Shown: positions 39,101 through 51,545 of the stretch, piece by piece
How the letters are laid out: each line of letters starts with the position of its first letter
Numbering within the stretch: position 1 is the first letter of the stretch
Origin: Trichoplax sp. H2
Taxonomy: Eukaryota > Placozoa > Uniplacotomia > Trichoplacea
NCBI GenBank assembly: GCA_003344405.1
Contig: NOWV01000307.1
Location: 1-55,286, forward strand
Length of the DNA: 55,286 bases
Direction of reading: 5' to 3'
Notes under the pieces: generated by a model
The model's input: the letters and a program-made list of their open reading frames with translations, nothing else
Databases searched by the model: none
Told to the model about the DNA's origin: nothing
Translations under genes and position numbers: made by a program

Positions 39101-42100
39101 ATTTCTTCTGATATACAATAGCACTTCTACACTAAAGAAGAGGCGAAGCTAGCATTTCAGTTGGAATACTATGGTCTTACAGGTAAGTAACATACCGTCA
39201 TACCCTTATTTTTCAATTATTGTTGGACCTTCAAGTCTATTACACGATATTTGTCTATAATTTACTCGCGTTTTATCGCGTTTTAATATGATATGCTACA
39301 TCGCATAATGCATCTTTCTTGCATGCAGGCAATCGTTTTGGAAAAGATGTTGAATTCAAGCTGAAAATAGACCGTGGATTTCCTACAGGGATTTGTTCAT
39401 GGGGTTTTAAGGTTTCGAGTTCATTAACTAGAAATGTATTGCAAGTAGATAGTTGACTAGAGTTACTAATTTTAGATTAACGTATTGCTAGCTTATGGAT
39501 TAGCTACGTGATCTAAATTATGACGTTTTAGTTATGGAAGATGTGATAAATTACTTTAATAATAGCCTAAAATTCTGCGTGTACTCAACTTTAGAAGCTT
39601 TTAAAGCATTCCATGAAATTTAGTCCTGAATTAAATCTATTTCTAGGATTCAGAGGCTATGAAGTTGCAGCAACTGCTTTACTACAGTCCCTCTGAACGA
39701 ATTAAAGGGCCTATTCATAAACTCTTACAGCTCCTTTTTGATGTGAAAGCTATGCAATTTTCTATCGTTCAATCCGAGGTATAATAATCTTAATAAAATA
39801 ACACGATATATTAAACGTAAAAAAATAATGTGATCCAATAACTATTTTAGATCGATGCCGAAAGATTAAAATTGAAAGATTTGACGGCTGATAGACTGGT
39901 AGAGGCCTCAAAGTTGCTTGATGAAATCGCAGAGGTTGATAGAGCCACCCTACATAATATGATGGCAGTGTTGTAATGACTATATGAATAGAAATGAGTA
40001 ATTTGTAATTATCTATGAAATTGGATAAGTATTACATTAGTTACCGGTTCTAGTTCTATCATGGATGACATTATGATCTTAAAGTTAGAGATAAATAAGT
40101 AAAGCTAGTCTTTTCCTTCCGAAAAATACTATAGTAAATGGCCTTGTGCGATGAAAGCGTCATATCTTTTGCGTTTTCTTTCTATCTATAAGACTGCAAA
40201 TATATCTTCTTTATTTTTATCCTTCTAATAATTTATTGTAGCACTGTGGCTCTCTATAATTTAATTCGTAGTTCTCTAGATGTCGTAAAACAAAATTGTA
40301 TTGTTTAGATAAAGAAAAGTTGCAAGACTGAACAAAACAACAAAAAAAACAAATTGAAGGAAATTGAAAACAGGATCAAAAAACTCTGTGATATTATACC
40401 CAGGAAACCGTTTTTTGATTTAACACATGCGAATCTATCTGATCTTGATGATGATGTAAAATATAGAGTTAAAAATTTTAGCTAAGTGATCTAGTATAAG
40501 ATAGTAGAAACCTTAAATTAGTATGTATTAGGAACTTACTTATTACTTGATATGATTTAACATCAATATAGTTGATACAATGTCGCTATGCATTGGAAGA
40601 TTTGAAAGATATATTGGTAGCTTATGAACTGCTTGAATTTGTTGGAAAATCAACAACTGATCCTATATCGAGTCTTTACCAGAGACTTAAAACCAATATT
40701 GAGGCAGGTTTACTTATTTCTTAAACTCTTTTAGGAGTATCCTTGCTACAATAAGGTTCCATTGAAATGTTTTTAAGGAATAATAATATTATTACTATAC
40801 TCTAATTTATAGGTTCTGGATCATGATAGCTATGTATTTAACATGATCAAAGCGTACGCGAGAAATGGTTTTCGATATCCAGTGAATAAATACTATTCAA
40901 TCTCCGTTGAGGAAGTACGATCGAAGTGGACGTAATGATATAGTAATCAAAGTCAAAGGTATTAATGCTAAATTCCGGATTCAACTAAATAGGTATTCAA
41001 AATAAACAGCAAAAGAGACGATGAAAAATTCAAAGCTATTAATAATACGGATAACCGAATGTTACTATGGCATGGATTTCGAACTATTAACTACGCTCAG
41101 ATATTATCGCAAGGAATAAAACCAGTACCTGAGAAACTTGATGGAACTGTTAGTAGATAAAGTCTTAATTGCTTTTCGATATTGTTTGTTACAGCAAAAT
41201 ATTAATATTCACGAATCTAACTACTCTCATAATATTCATTAATAACTAACGCATACACTTAAATGCAAAAATAAACTTTTCATGTAATATAGATTAGTGA
41301 TTTTAGTTGCATAGCGTTGGCAATTAAATTTAGTGATCGAGTTTAGACTAGTCCTATAATATAATTAAGCACTATGTTATCTAAATTGTTATTGGATGAT
41401 ATATTACTGCAATAATATATTATTTTTGATTGTTTGAACATTAATCTTGTTAGGATGAATATAATTTTGCATTACTAGACCGATTTAGCAGCTTTCTTTG
41501 AACATAACTGTTGCAGATAAAATAAATACTAGTGTTATGTAGTAAATTGATAATGTTATACTTCTGCATTACTGTAAACTCTGTATCAGTGATTGCTATC
41601 GGGAGAAAATTCTACTAATTGTACTTTATGCAATTATTTCTCAATATTCATAAAGATGCAGTATAACAGATTTGCCGTTTTATCATTCATATTTTTAGTA
41701 CGGACTGACGTGTGCATTAAGATATTTAATCATGAACTTTGTATAGCGCTAAATAAAGTTACATTGTGGTTTTCGCTTTTGCACTAATGCTATTATGACC
41801 ATTTTCAGAAATGCTTTCCTGTAGGCAAGGCACTCTATTTTACTGGTAATGAAACTGTTAGACTGCTCTGTGCCTTATTCGTGATTAACAATTTAAGACT
41901 AAAAATACAATCATTTCTACTTTCTGTTTAGATATCATGTGGGAGGTAACAGAACTTAACTACTCAAAATGAAGAGAGTTCTGTACTAAACTAATGTTCT
42001 TTAACGAATAATTAGATCACAGCAAGTTTCTTGGAAACTTAATTTCCAAAAACTGCATTTGTTATTATTTAGAGCGCGAGCCGATGTGAAACTACAGCCA

Positions 42101-42739
42101 GTAACCCTGTCGGATTATTATTACTCTGTGAGGTCGCTTTAGGTAAAATGTAAGTTCGAATTTTGAATAAGCAGATTCGATTCGTTGGAGTTCTTGGTAT
42201 AGTTGATAACTTATTATACATTGATGAGAAACTTTACGCTAATGAAACGGTTACTTTTTTGAAAAGTGTCCTAGTTTGAAGTTTTTATTCTATTTCTTGT
42301 GTGATTACAGGCATAAAATGAATATAGAATCTTGCAAACTTAATCAGAAACCCAAACTACCTGAAGGAACTGACAGCTTTAAAGGTAAGCATTACGAATT
42401 ATTTAAAACCATGTCCTTGATATACCATTTAGTAAGAACTATAAATTCTCCTCTAACTTAGCGGTAGGTGGTTACGGACCAGATCCAGCCGGAAACAAAA
42501 TAATAGATGATGGTATTACAGTTCCCTTAGGCAAGATAATTCCAATTAAAGCCTATTCTCCAATTTCCAGCAGGTATATGATAAATAAAATGATTTCTTA
42601 CACACTCCTCTTATACCTGACGTTCTAATTATACTGAACCAGTCATGAATTTGACTCCGATAGATATGTCGTATACAATATGGAAAAAGTTCAAATCCGA
42701 TATTTGGTTCAAGTAAAATTTGACTATTTCGATGTTTAG
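36166..42739 (+). CDS. PARP1-like protein with altered catalytic site (24 exons, 818 aa)
   Basis: Poly(ADP-ribose) polymerase family, nuclear. Exons: 36166-36270, 36382-36495, 36630-36724, 36901-37098, 37201-37293, 37424-37496, 37628-37715, 37811-37968, 38083-38110, 38675-38771, 38924-38993, 39122-39182, 39329-39411, 39647-39778, 39851-39967, 40309-40455, 40572-40703, 40813-40914, 40993-41148, 41809-41856, 42073-42149, 42311-42384, 42462-42573, 42643-42739. Phases close throughout. Domains: PADR1-like (about 75-145, CPRC plus two later Cys), BRCT (about 205-300, KPLGDIQISIIG), divergent WGR (about 318-425), helical regulatory domain (about 422-600) and ART domain (about 610-818). No DNA-binding PARP zinc fingers. 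Catalytic His (H658 in LLWHG) and Tyr (Y693 in GKALYFT) are kept. The nicotinamide-stacking Tyr is R703 and the catalytic Glu position is R794 (DRYVVY against NEYIVY in human PARP1). The intron after 40703 has a GC donor. Likely an inactive or altered PARP; exons 5-6 and 9-10 are the least certain. Confidence 0.9.
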
Positions 42740-45700
42740 AAGCCCTTATTAACCAATCCGGCAATATTTTACATAAATGTAAGGTAGTTTGTCTTAAATA
42801 ATTTGCAACAAGATCGGTAAACCCAAGAGTTTCGATCCAACCTACTACTTTGCTGTAAATGTTAGTCTCTAACAGACTCAGTTTACTCATAATATAAATT
42901 ACTTTATTGTAAAATTTGGCCTTGACATTGAAGACAGGTCTCAGTATCTATCGTATCAGCTAAAAGTACTAATTCATAGAAATTTAAAGAAATATATCAC
43001 AAATAGTATCGTAGGCTTACATAAGTTATTAATTAGTCTATATTGTTTGCGCAGCTACAAGGGCAGCAAACTTGTTATTAATAGAAAAAAATTAAAGTAA
43101 AGCATCAAGTGCATGAATGGAGCCATAAACTCCTTGAAATACAGTCATAAAACTATGATTTAATAGCTAGTTATAATTTTCTTTTCTGCTTTACATGCCA
43201 TCTCATTATAACTTTGGATACATTATCATAATCAGTCTAATTGAAATCTTTTCCAATTTCACGAGATTACTAAATTTAATAATTTGCTACTTACGTAACT
43301 TCAGAGTGCTGTTTAGATATTGGAAATTAACAAAGTTACCATAAATTAATTTATCCTACTCAGATGTTTGTATGCAAATAGTTGGTGATGACTTACGTTA
43401 TTATCAATTTTATTTTAGATCTTGTGAATGATTGCTCTAAGCCAATGAGATTAATTATGATTAATTAAAATCCAAGCAAAGACTATTCAAATAACTATTC
43501 ATAAATATTTGGTAAATTTGTATAGTATAATTCGTCTCTGATTATGCTCGCCTATGAATTTTGAAGGTTTTAATTTTTCCATTGGAATACCAGCAGAGGC
43601 GGAATATAACATACGAACATTGGTAATCGTAGCAACATATTGTCATATGAACTCTCGTATGATTTGACAATACTTGCCATATTTACGTTCTAATATTGCG
43701 ATGTGCCTCTGTTCACATTTAAAACCTCGTAACATGTGACAGAGATTTCAATAAATCTGTAAGTTTAGATGTAGCAGTCGTTATCAAAATGAATGGAAGA
43801 TTAATTCTCTATTATGCCCTATAATCCATTTTAGACGAAAAATTTCTTTATGTTATTGTGCAAGTTGTTGTGAAAGTATCATGAGTAAAGTTGGAAGTAA
43901 TAACAACGACTGATATATGGAACTAAAATTAATCGCATTTATACAGTAAAATAATTTACGCGTGGAGATTGTAGTTTAAGACATTAAAAAAATGGCTATA
44001 CTTTAATAATATAGATTGCAAGTTATCTGAAATTATCCTACACTGCCACCTTCTATTCCTTATTCATTTTAACATATAATTATTAAATATCTCCAAAGGT
44101 TCTTATAGAAACATATTTATTCATTTTATTTTGCTTGCTGCTTCATACTCAGTCTCGGCTAGATATTGTATCAGAAATAAATATTAGATGGCCCATCTAA
44201 CATTCTATCATAATTTATTATATGTGTTGCGATTTACCTATGAATATACTAGGGTAAATTATGACTTCTTTTAGCGATAATAACGTAATCTTAATGGAAT
44301 TGAGACGAGAGAAGGGTGCTTGTTAAATTGTAAACTACTCTGCTGGTACTAAGTATTGTAAGGCAAAATTTTATCCCAAGAACCAAACTAAGTCGGTCCA
44401 ATCTTCTTAAATTTTAAGCTATCTTAGTAAATTAGCTCAAAAACTACGGTACTCCCATTAGTTTTACCATAAATAGTCCATCAGAGTGTTACAAAATGAA
44501 GTGCTTTATTTCGTAGATACTTGCACAAAACTGACCCAGTAATCAAATGGTTAACCACAGACTGACTAACTGATTGGCAAATTACTGTCATGCAGTAATT
44601 TATATATGCATATGAACGAGACCGGATGCGAAATCGGTCATTTTTGCAAAATGCCCGGGCAGTTTACAAAATGACCGATTTCGCATCCGGTCTCGTTCAT
44701 ATATGCTACGATTCCATTCCGATAAGTTTAATTAGTTAACTCGATATGATATTATAAGACTGACTACACATAATACAGTACTTTTACGAGTTATTATGGT
44801 AAGGTAACAATGATATGTTGTAATCCAAACATTAGCTCGTTGCATAGTTATGACACAAGTCGTTAGCAAGAACGAACTTTGAACTAATAACTAGTGGCTA
44901 TTGACCAATAGTAGTTCTTCGATTTCTATATTCTACTAGCTTCTATCTCAACTCAGTTAGCGGATGATATCATTTTTTCCACATTTGATAGGCGATTAGA
45001 TTTTATCTTAACATTAAGTTTACAATATTTACTTACTCCAAATTAAATTTCGGCAACTATTTGCAATAAATCAAAATAATATAAAAAAATATGCTTTGTA
45101 ATTGCCTTATAAAGACGCTCTTATTAAAACTAAGTCAAAAATCTCTTTTTAAATCTCAATCTGGCTAGAACTTTCAGTAGTAAATTCAACCCATAACGGC
45201 GGATTTTCTACTGATGCAAGGTATACCGCGAAGTAGAAGAAATAATTACATAAAAATCCAATAACAGGCAAAAGCAGATTAGAGAAATAATCATCTTAAA
45301 ATACTACTTCAAATTCATATGTACTTCATCGCAGAAAACTGTCGTGTGGTTAATAATGTATCTAGATGTTAAGTAGATATAGAATAACATTTTCTACCTC
45401 TTGTAATATAACAATCGTATAACTTCATAAACTTTCAGTTAGCAAAATTACTTTTCGTGTAGATAAGTCCCAAGAGGCTAACGTACTTTAGACTGTAAAG
45501 TGATAAATTAAGGCATGAAAACATTTCTCAATGAAAAATTTATGTGTGAAAGATTGCTTAACAATCTATTATATTGCAACTCAGAATTAAGATAATGCAA
45601 TCCATAAATGACTCGTATATTTCAATCCAGTATCTTATAGCTGAAACTATATATGCAGATCATTATTTATAAATGCTGCATTTGAAGGATTCTAAATATT

Positions 45701-46670
45701 CATTAATTGATACTGAACGATATTTTCGATTTAATAACTGAGAGTTAATCTATATGCATCTGCATTTGTAGAAATCAATATATCATAAGAATAAATAAGA
45801 GTTTGTATTTTATTTTATAGTTTTCTGTCTTTGTGTATTCAGAAATGATAATAATTTTATTATCTCCATTCATTTAATTAAGATTCTCAACGCCCTGTCT
45901 GTCATTTCCAGTTATTGTAAATGAGCTAGCTAGCAATGGTAGGTGTGCCAGGCGTTTTATCATGTTATTCCTTAGAATATTCTAGTACACTAATGACGTT
46001 TACTTTGAACCATAAAGATATTTCAAAGCTACGCTTTGAACTCCATAGTAGCTTAATTTACTCTAAAATTTACTGGTATTATGATAATAAATGTTCTATT
46101 GTAAATTAAGATATGAAAAGTACCACTTTTAAATAATAACGAATAAAGGATTGATTTATTTTACGCTGTAATGGTCAATTCAATAGATGAGATATGAATA
46201 TAATGTACGAGATACTGTAATAAACTTCATTACAGTAATTACAATTAATCCTAAACTTAACAAGAGATACAAGTTAATTAGGAAGCAACAACCTAAAAAT
46301 AAATCGTACACAATATTCATATCTCCTTCATATGTTGATTTTATGACTGTGAGTAAAAGTATTGATTATTTAATTTTGCAACGCTAATATATTGTTTACA
46401 ACAAAAATTAATTTAATTGCTTTTGAGAACAAACGATCGTACATATACTATGACGCCATCAAGAAAGACTGACAAGTAGACTCAACCCTATTAATGATAT
46501 CGAACAATGGCTATATTTATTTACTGCTATTTTGCATATTTTAACGACCAAACTTTAGTTGTGGAATGGCAATTAGGAAGTTGCTATTATAAATGATAAT
46601 TGTAAAGTTAGAAGTAATATCGGCTGGATCTAAAAGCAACAATGTACAATGCTCATTATCTGTTTAAAAT
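42740..46670. other. Intergenic region between PARP and the small secreted-peptide cluster
   Basis: Contains the perfect 93-base hairpin at 44610-44702 (listed separately). From about 46180 it shows similarity to about 49030-49905, so the left part of the peptide-gene duplication unit begins here. Otherwise AT-rich with no credible exon; the open frame at 46187-46387 has no protein features. Confidence 0.45.
44610..44702. repeat. Perfect hairpin, 35-bp arms and 23-base loop
   Basis: Positions 44610-44644 and 44668-44702 are exact reverse complements. The arms are about half G+C, far above the surroundings, and contain GAGACCGGATGCGAAATCGG. The loop holds a second, smaller perfect palindrome, TGCCCGGGCA (44652-44661). 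Each strand also carries a 20-codon ATG-to-stop frame, a consequence of the symmetry. It could be a very small hairpin MITE, a recently formed inverted duplication, or a structured RNA. No clear target-site duplication was found. Confidence 0.9.
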
Positions 46671-46727
46671 CTATATAAGGCCCAATTAACCAGTGCTATC
46701 TAGTTTTTCTGAGCCGAAAAATTCCAG
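46671..46727 (+). promoter_or_regulatory. Core promoter and 5' noncoding exon of peptide gene copy 1
   Basis: CTATATAAGG at 46671-46680 is a good TATA box. About 45 bases later there is GAAAAATTCCAG followed by GTACAG at 46728, matching the better-conserved arrangement of copies 2 and 3 (TATA, then TTTTCCAG followed by GTAAGT). This implies a short noncoding first exon and a 5' UTR intron ending just before the ATG at 46932. Confidence 0.6.
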
Positions 46728-46931
46728 GTACAGTCGTTATAGTAATCTTGATAACTTTTTAGCGAAATTTTTTTCAAGAAAAAATCTCGAACAAATAAAA
46801 CTTGCTTATGTCTGATTGTTGTTTAATTATATAAAAATAATTAATACAAGGAAAGTTTAGTAATCGACTGTGCTTCACACAGTGTTATTCGATTCTAAGA
46901 TAACATTTTTGTTTGTTAAAAAGGTTCAAAA

Positions 46932-47440
46932 ATGAATTTGAAATTGGTTTTGATTGCTTGCTTGCTCTTTGCCGCTACGGTTTATACCGAAGAACACGAT
47001 GAAATTCCGGAGGAAATTGAAAAAGAATTAGCGGATATTCAAAATGCCATTGAAGATCGTAATAATGAAGAAAACGAAATCATCGAAAAAGATGCAGAAC
47101 TTGCAGATATCGATGAAGATGACTTAAAAAAAGAAGCAGTTAAATCTGCGGTAAAATTCTACAATACTATTTCTTAACAGATACTTCAATAAGAGCGCTT
47201 TTACAGAAGATAAATTAAAAGTTATCTCTATTAATATTTAAAAAATTAAAGCCTAAAATTTTGTGTTTTTTTGGACAAATCTGAGAAGATTAGAAAGTCA
47301 ACTGAATTTAATTTCTTTATTCATTATATTTTATTGATCAGTGGTGGAGAAGACGCCGTCGTCGACGCCGTAGACGCCGCAGACGAATTTTCCTTACCCG
47401 ACGTTCATGGTGGAACCAACGAGTACCTGTAGGCAAATAA
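46932..47440 (+). CDS. Small secreted acidic/poly-Arg peptide precursor, copy 1 (105 aa)
   Basis: Two coding exons, 46932-47150 and 47342-47440, joined in phase 0. Residues 1-19 are a typical signal peptide (KLVLIACLLFAATVYT). Residues 20-73 are an acidic propiece (DEIPEEIEKELADI) with 23 Asp/Glu and 6 Lys/Arg. The second exon encodes 32 residues: two Trp, 13 consecutive Arg, then IFLTRRSWWNQRVPVGK. Its 17 basic residues exactly offset the propiece net charge of -17. Signal peptide, anionic pro-region and cationic C-terminus is the plan of Hydra arminins and other antimicrobial precursors; a membrane-active or antimicrobial role after cleavage is inferred, not shown. Without splicing the frame ends soon after the donor (KFYNTIS). 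The stop codon overlaps an AATAAA at 47436-47441; a further one is at 47642-47647. Family members follow at 52067 and 55014. Confidence 0.78.
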
Positions 47441-48138
47441 AAGGAAGAAATGGAATATAGCTGTCTTCAACTAGTAGCAGTAAAAACTTTTCTATAGCAA
47501 TTTTTAGCTGATTATGTCAAATGGAACACCATTGTGATCTTAAACTGCTAAAACGTTTACTATAGACTACTAACTACGTCGGTAGTAACATTACTGAAAT
47601 GTAGGTTGAATATCAATTTATATTTTGCAATAGATTTAGTCAATAAAGTCTCATTTTGGCAAAAATTTTAAATAATTATGTCTATGAACTACGAGTAATT
47701 AAGCAATATGATGGAATATCTATAGGTAATATAGGATGTGTAAGATGCCTACGATAGTACCTAAAAATTAATCTATAGTTAGTTAAATGAGCATACATGC
47801 AATCAGTAACAAATGTAAAGTACGCTATGTTTTTATACTGTATTTATTTCGGGCTGTATTAAGCTCTGGGAGTCAAACCCAACCTTCAGAATGAAGGAAC
47901 TTGTTAGTTCAGATTTCGAAGTAAGAAATTGACTTTTTACAGAGCTCTACTGAAGACTGTCTGATGCATAACTGATATGCAATTAAAAATCTTAACTTGA
48001 ATCTTAATCCTGGAACCCGTAAATAATGTATATTAGGATATATGAATCGATTAAATATAGAGATTAATTAATCAGGATTCCAGAAGTAAATTACAAAGAC
48101 TAAATAGACACACGATCCCCAAATAAGTATAAAACTGG

Positions 48139-48226
48139 TGAATGAAATAGTATTGTCGAAAAGCTGTTGAGTCACAGCAGGTGAATAAAGATGACATAAG
48201 AAGCAAAGCAGTCAAATCAACGGCAA
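48139..48226 (+). pseudogene. Relic of the acidic exon of the peptide gene family
   Basis: About 88 bases align to the end of the acidic coding exon of copy 1 (around 47068-47155): the GAAATAGTATTGTCGAAAA segment and GATGACATAAGAAGCAAAGC segment match in order, with an in-frame stop and indels. No signal-peptide part or Arg-rich exon was found next to it. A very old or partial duplicate. Confidence 0.5.
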
Positions 48227-49767
48227 GGAAGTTCAGAATTTATCTATCGATGTACATCCAACTTGTTTTAACAGTTAGACTAGTTAGAATTACAATAGCG
48301 AAATGAGAAAATTTTACTAAATTAGCGTATAGATCGAGATGCTTTCAACTAAAATATACCATATAAACTTTCACTTAAAGTCATTTTCCAAGTTTTGTAT
48401 GCTTAAAGCATATCATGCATTATATAACGATAAAAAATCATAACATCTAGCTTACGATATTTTTTTAATTATCAATATAAGTATGTTCTGTTCCTATCTA
48501 GCTATCGAAAAACTGACGGCCTTAATCAGGAAGTTACCTGTAGGATAAAGCGTAAAGGTAGTACCAATAATATCGCTATAGAAACTAGTACTAGAAGGGC
48601 AGTTCAAATTTATAGCATGCTACGAGATAGAGATATCGAAGATCGGTAAAAGTTCTTAATGTTTTGTAATATCTTTCTATATAATAACCTCCGATACGAC
48701 GTGTACTATAGTCACAGAATCTTTAGGATTTTATGACGATTTGGAGCGTCGACAGTTTGTCTACAATTGAAATAACAATTGTCATGATAGTTATTGTCTG
48801 TACTCCTAAATCTAACTACACTTAATGCTCTGATGGTCAGCCATGATGCATATGCGAGCTGTTCAGCAATAATGGCAGTTGCTCTATTGAAACCCTTATT
48901 TCATCGGTAAGGCGACAGTAGGGGTTTCAATTTAAATAGCACGTAAGATATGAAAAACACAACTTCACATAATTCTAAATAAACCGTCACTTCACTGTAT
49001 ACTTTATATGCTATCCAACAGGTGTATTATAGATGTAAAGTATGAGATACTATAGTCTGTAGCAGAGTTTAATAATTACCTGTATGATTAATTCAAGTAT
49101 GAGAGCAGATTAAGCTCGAAATAGATGGCAATAATCTTAAAATTAAATCGTGCACAAGATTAATATTTAATTCATGCTGAAATTGATGGTTTATATTGAA
49201 ATGTCAATTGTTTACCCAGGCAAGGCTAATAATGTATTTGTATGAGATAATATCAATTCAGTCGCTTTAGAGAACAAATATTTGTGCAATTATCATCGCC
49301 AGACGAAAAGGGATTGACCCACTGACTAGGTCTTATTGATTTAATCCAACAACGTTAATTTATTATATCTTCATATTTAACTTATTTTAACGACCAAACT
49401 TTATAATGAAATGACATTTAGAAAGTAGCTGTAATAAATGATCTTGTGAAATTAGAAGCATTGCCGATTACAACTACTAGTTGCAATGCTTACTGTCTAG
49501 TTAAAACGTGTATAAGTAACTACTGAAAATTACTATTTAATTCTTTGTGTTGCAAAATATTAGGTATGGGAATTAAAATAATTTTGACAACGTCATACCA
49601 ATGTTTCTTCAAAAATATCTATACGAAATAGAACTTTCTTTTAATGTGATTGTAATCTTACTGCATAAATATAATTTAAAAGGGGTACATTATTGATCAA
49701 TTGTACCGTATATTGCGGTGTTAGATTTGTGTTTAAGGAATATTGTTGTTATTGAATGTGGCTCAAA

Positions 49768-49905
49768 ATGAATTCCAAAATTAGCTTTGATCGCTTACTT
49801 ACTCTATATTCGCTATGGTTTATGCCGAAATACACGATGAAATCTCAGAGAGATTAAAAAAGAATTAGCAGATATTCAAAATCCCACTAAGGATCGTGAT
49901 TATAT
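49768..49905 (+). pseudogene. Frameshifted pseudogene of the secreted peptide family
   Basis: Begins with an ATG and follows the copy 1 acidic exon (signal peptide through the EDR region) for about 138 bases, with a TATA-like GTATAAG upstream near 49511. It has an extra base soon after the ATG, further length differences in the signal-peptide part and a lost base before the KELADI-like block, so no continuous frame remains. No Arg-rich second exon was seen downstream. Upstream similarity to 46.2-46.9 kb marks it as a duplicate of copy 1 rather than of copies 2 and 3. Confidence 0.75.
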
Positions 49906-51150
49906 GCGAAGTGAGAAGAACTTCACTTCAGTATTATGATTGTGTGTATGCTAGTTTCTCATTGATGAAACCAATAAACGTTCGGCTTAGTACTTGGATT
50001 AACTCGAACACAAGCTTGGTAAGTGATGAGATATCCATGAGTAAATTAGAAAAGACAAAGACTACTAGGGACCTTCACAGAGTTGATTTTGCAGAACTAT
50101 ACCAGCGTTATCAAAGTCTTATTCAATTACGGGTGTAGCGATGCAACCATATTTGATTATACGGATAGCTACATTTGATATAGTTAGGTTACTTTGAATA
50201 GATATTACCGTGAAGCTAATATTAGATAATTGCTAACTAATATATTAGAAATTGCTGATGACTAATAGTAGCCAGTTGACTAATTATGGTACAAGATTTA
50301 TGTAGCTAGAAACACTATAGTTGTTGAAATGCCCTTCGGAGAACGGGCCTAGACATTAATAGAAGAGTAGTGACATCTCGATTAAAATGATTTAGATTGT
50401 AGAAAATAATGATGTCCTATTAGAGAAAAGTATTTTGTTTGATGATTTATGTCTGATTGTAGATTAATCAAGTTGTCATAAATGGATTTAATGAAATATT
50501 TATAAGAACTGCAGAGATGAGCTCACAGGGGAGAAGAGACTTCACTTCGCTTTGAGCTTGGAATACTTTAAATTTTAGACTAGATTCTTGTAGTAATTAA
50601 TTATTGCTCTACTATTCCTAAAAAATTGTAATAAAAGCCTTTTAGAAAATACTATATGACTAAGATAGTTATTGTGAGATATACTTATTACATTGGGTAT
50701 CCATGTAATTACAGATTATTGTATTGATACTACAGTATGTAGAGAAACTGCTTGACTTTGATATGCAAGTGGTAAGGGTTATATTTAAAAGCTTTTGATT
50801 AACAAATTTAACTTATGCCTAGATTGCGGTAATTCTACAACTGATTTGTCAGTTTAATAGGTATACAAGAATAAAATTTGAATAAAAAGTCTTTGTGAAC
50901 AAATATAACATGCGGCAGTGAATAATTTATAGTTTATTAAACAAGTGTGCAATTAAGTTAGAGTACTTTATACATTTTAACAAGTAAAAATTTAACTACA
51001 GGTATGAGTTAGAAAGGGATGGCTGTAGTCTCTGAATGAAGTATGGTACTAATTCGAAATCATAGATAGAGACGACCTATGCTTCCATCATCCATTTAAG
51101 ACTTACTGGATTATCGGAGCAAAATTACTATGTTTGATTTAAGCAACGCC

Positions 51151-51545
51151 TCTAGATCAATTGACCTGTTTTAGCATAACAATATCAAGTCCTGTTTATA
51201 ATTCGAATTTTACTTTTATTAAGGTCGAAATAATGGGTTATTAGAATTGCAAAATCATTCCAGTAAAAGAACAAACCCTACGCAGGACCCCTATCCATTC
51301 AATTAACTTATCAGGCACTATGGTTTATTACTAATTAAATATAACTTAATTAGATCAATCCACTTGCCTTAGCATAGCAGCGTCAATTTACTGCTCATTA
51401 TTCGAATTTATTTTCATTAACATCGAAATAATAGGTTGCCACAATTGCAAAGCTTCTGATAAGTAAAGAATGCTTACTATAGATTACTACCGGTTCAATT
51501 GACTGATCAGACACAAAGACTTATTACTGATTGTAATGCATACAA
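51151..51545. repeat. Tandem duplication of a roughly 200-bp unit upstream of peptide gene 2
   Basis: Units begin at 51151 and 51350 (TAGATCAAT) and share a TTCGAATTT block, a CGAAATAAT block and GATCAGACACAAAG-like ends. The same pair occurs at 54042 and 54281 upstream of copy 3, so the unit doubled before the larger duplication. Confidence 0.7.

Noticed and set aside
42546-42890. 114-codon minus-strand open frame
   Set aside because: Lies antisense over the last two PARP exons, whose plus-strand frame matches the conserved ART C-terminus; the minus frame has no protein features.
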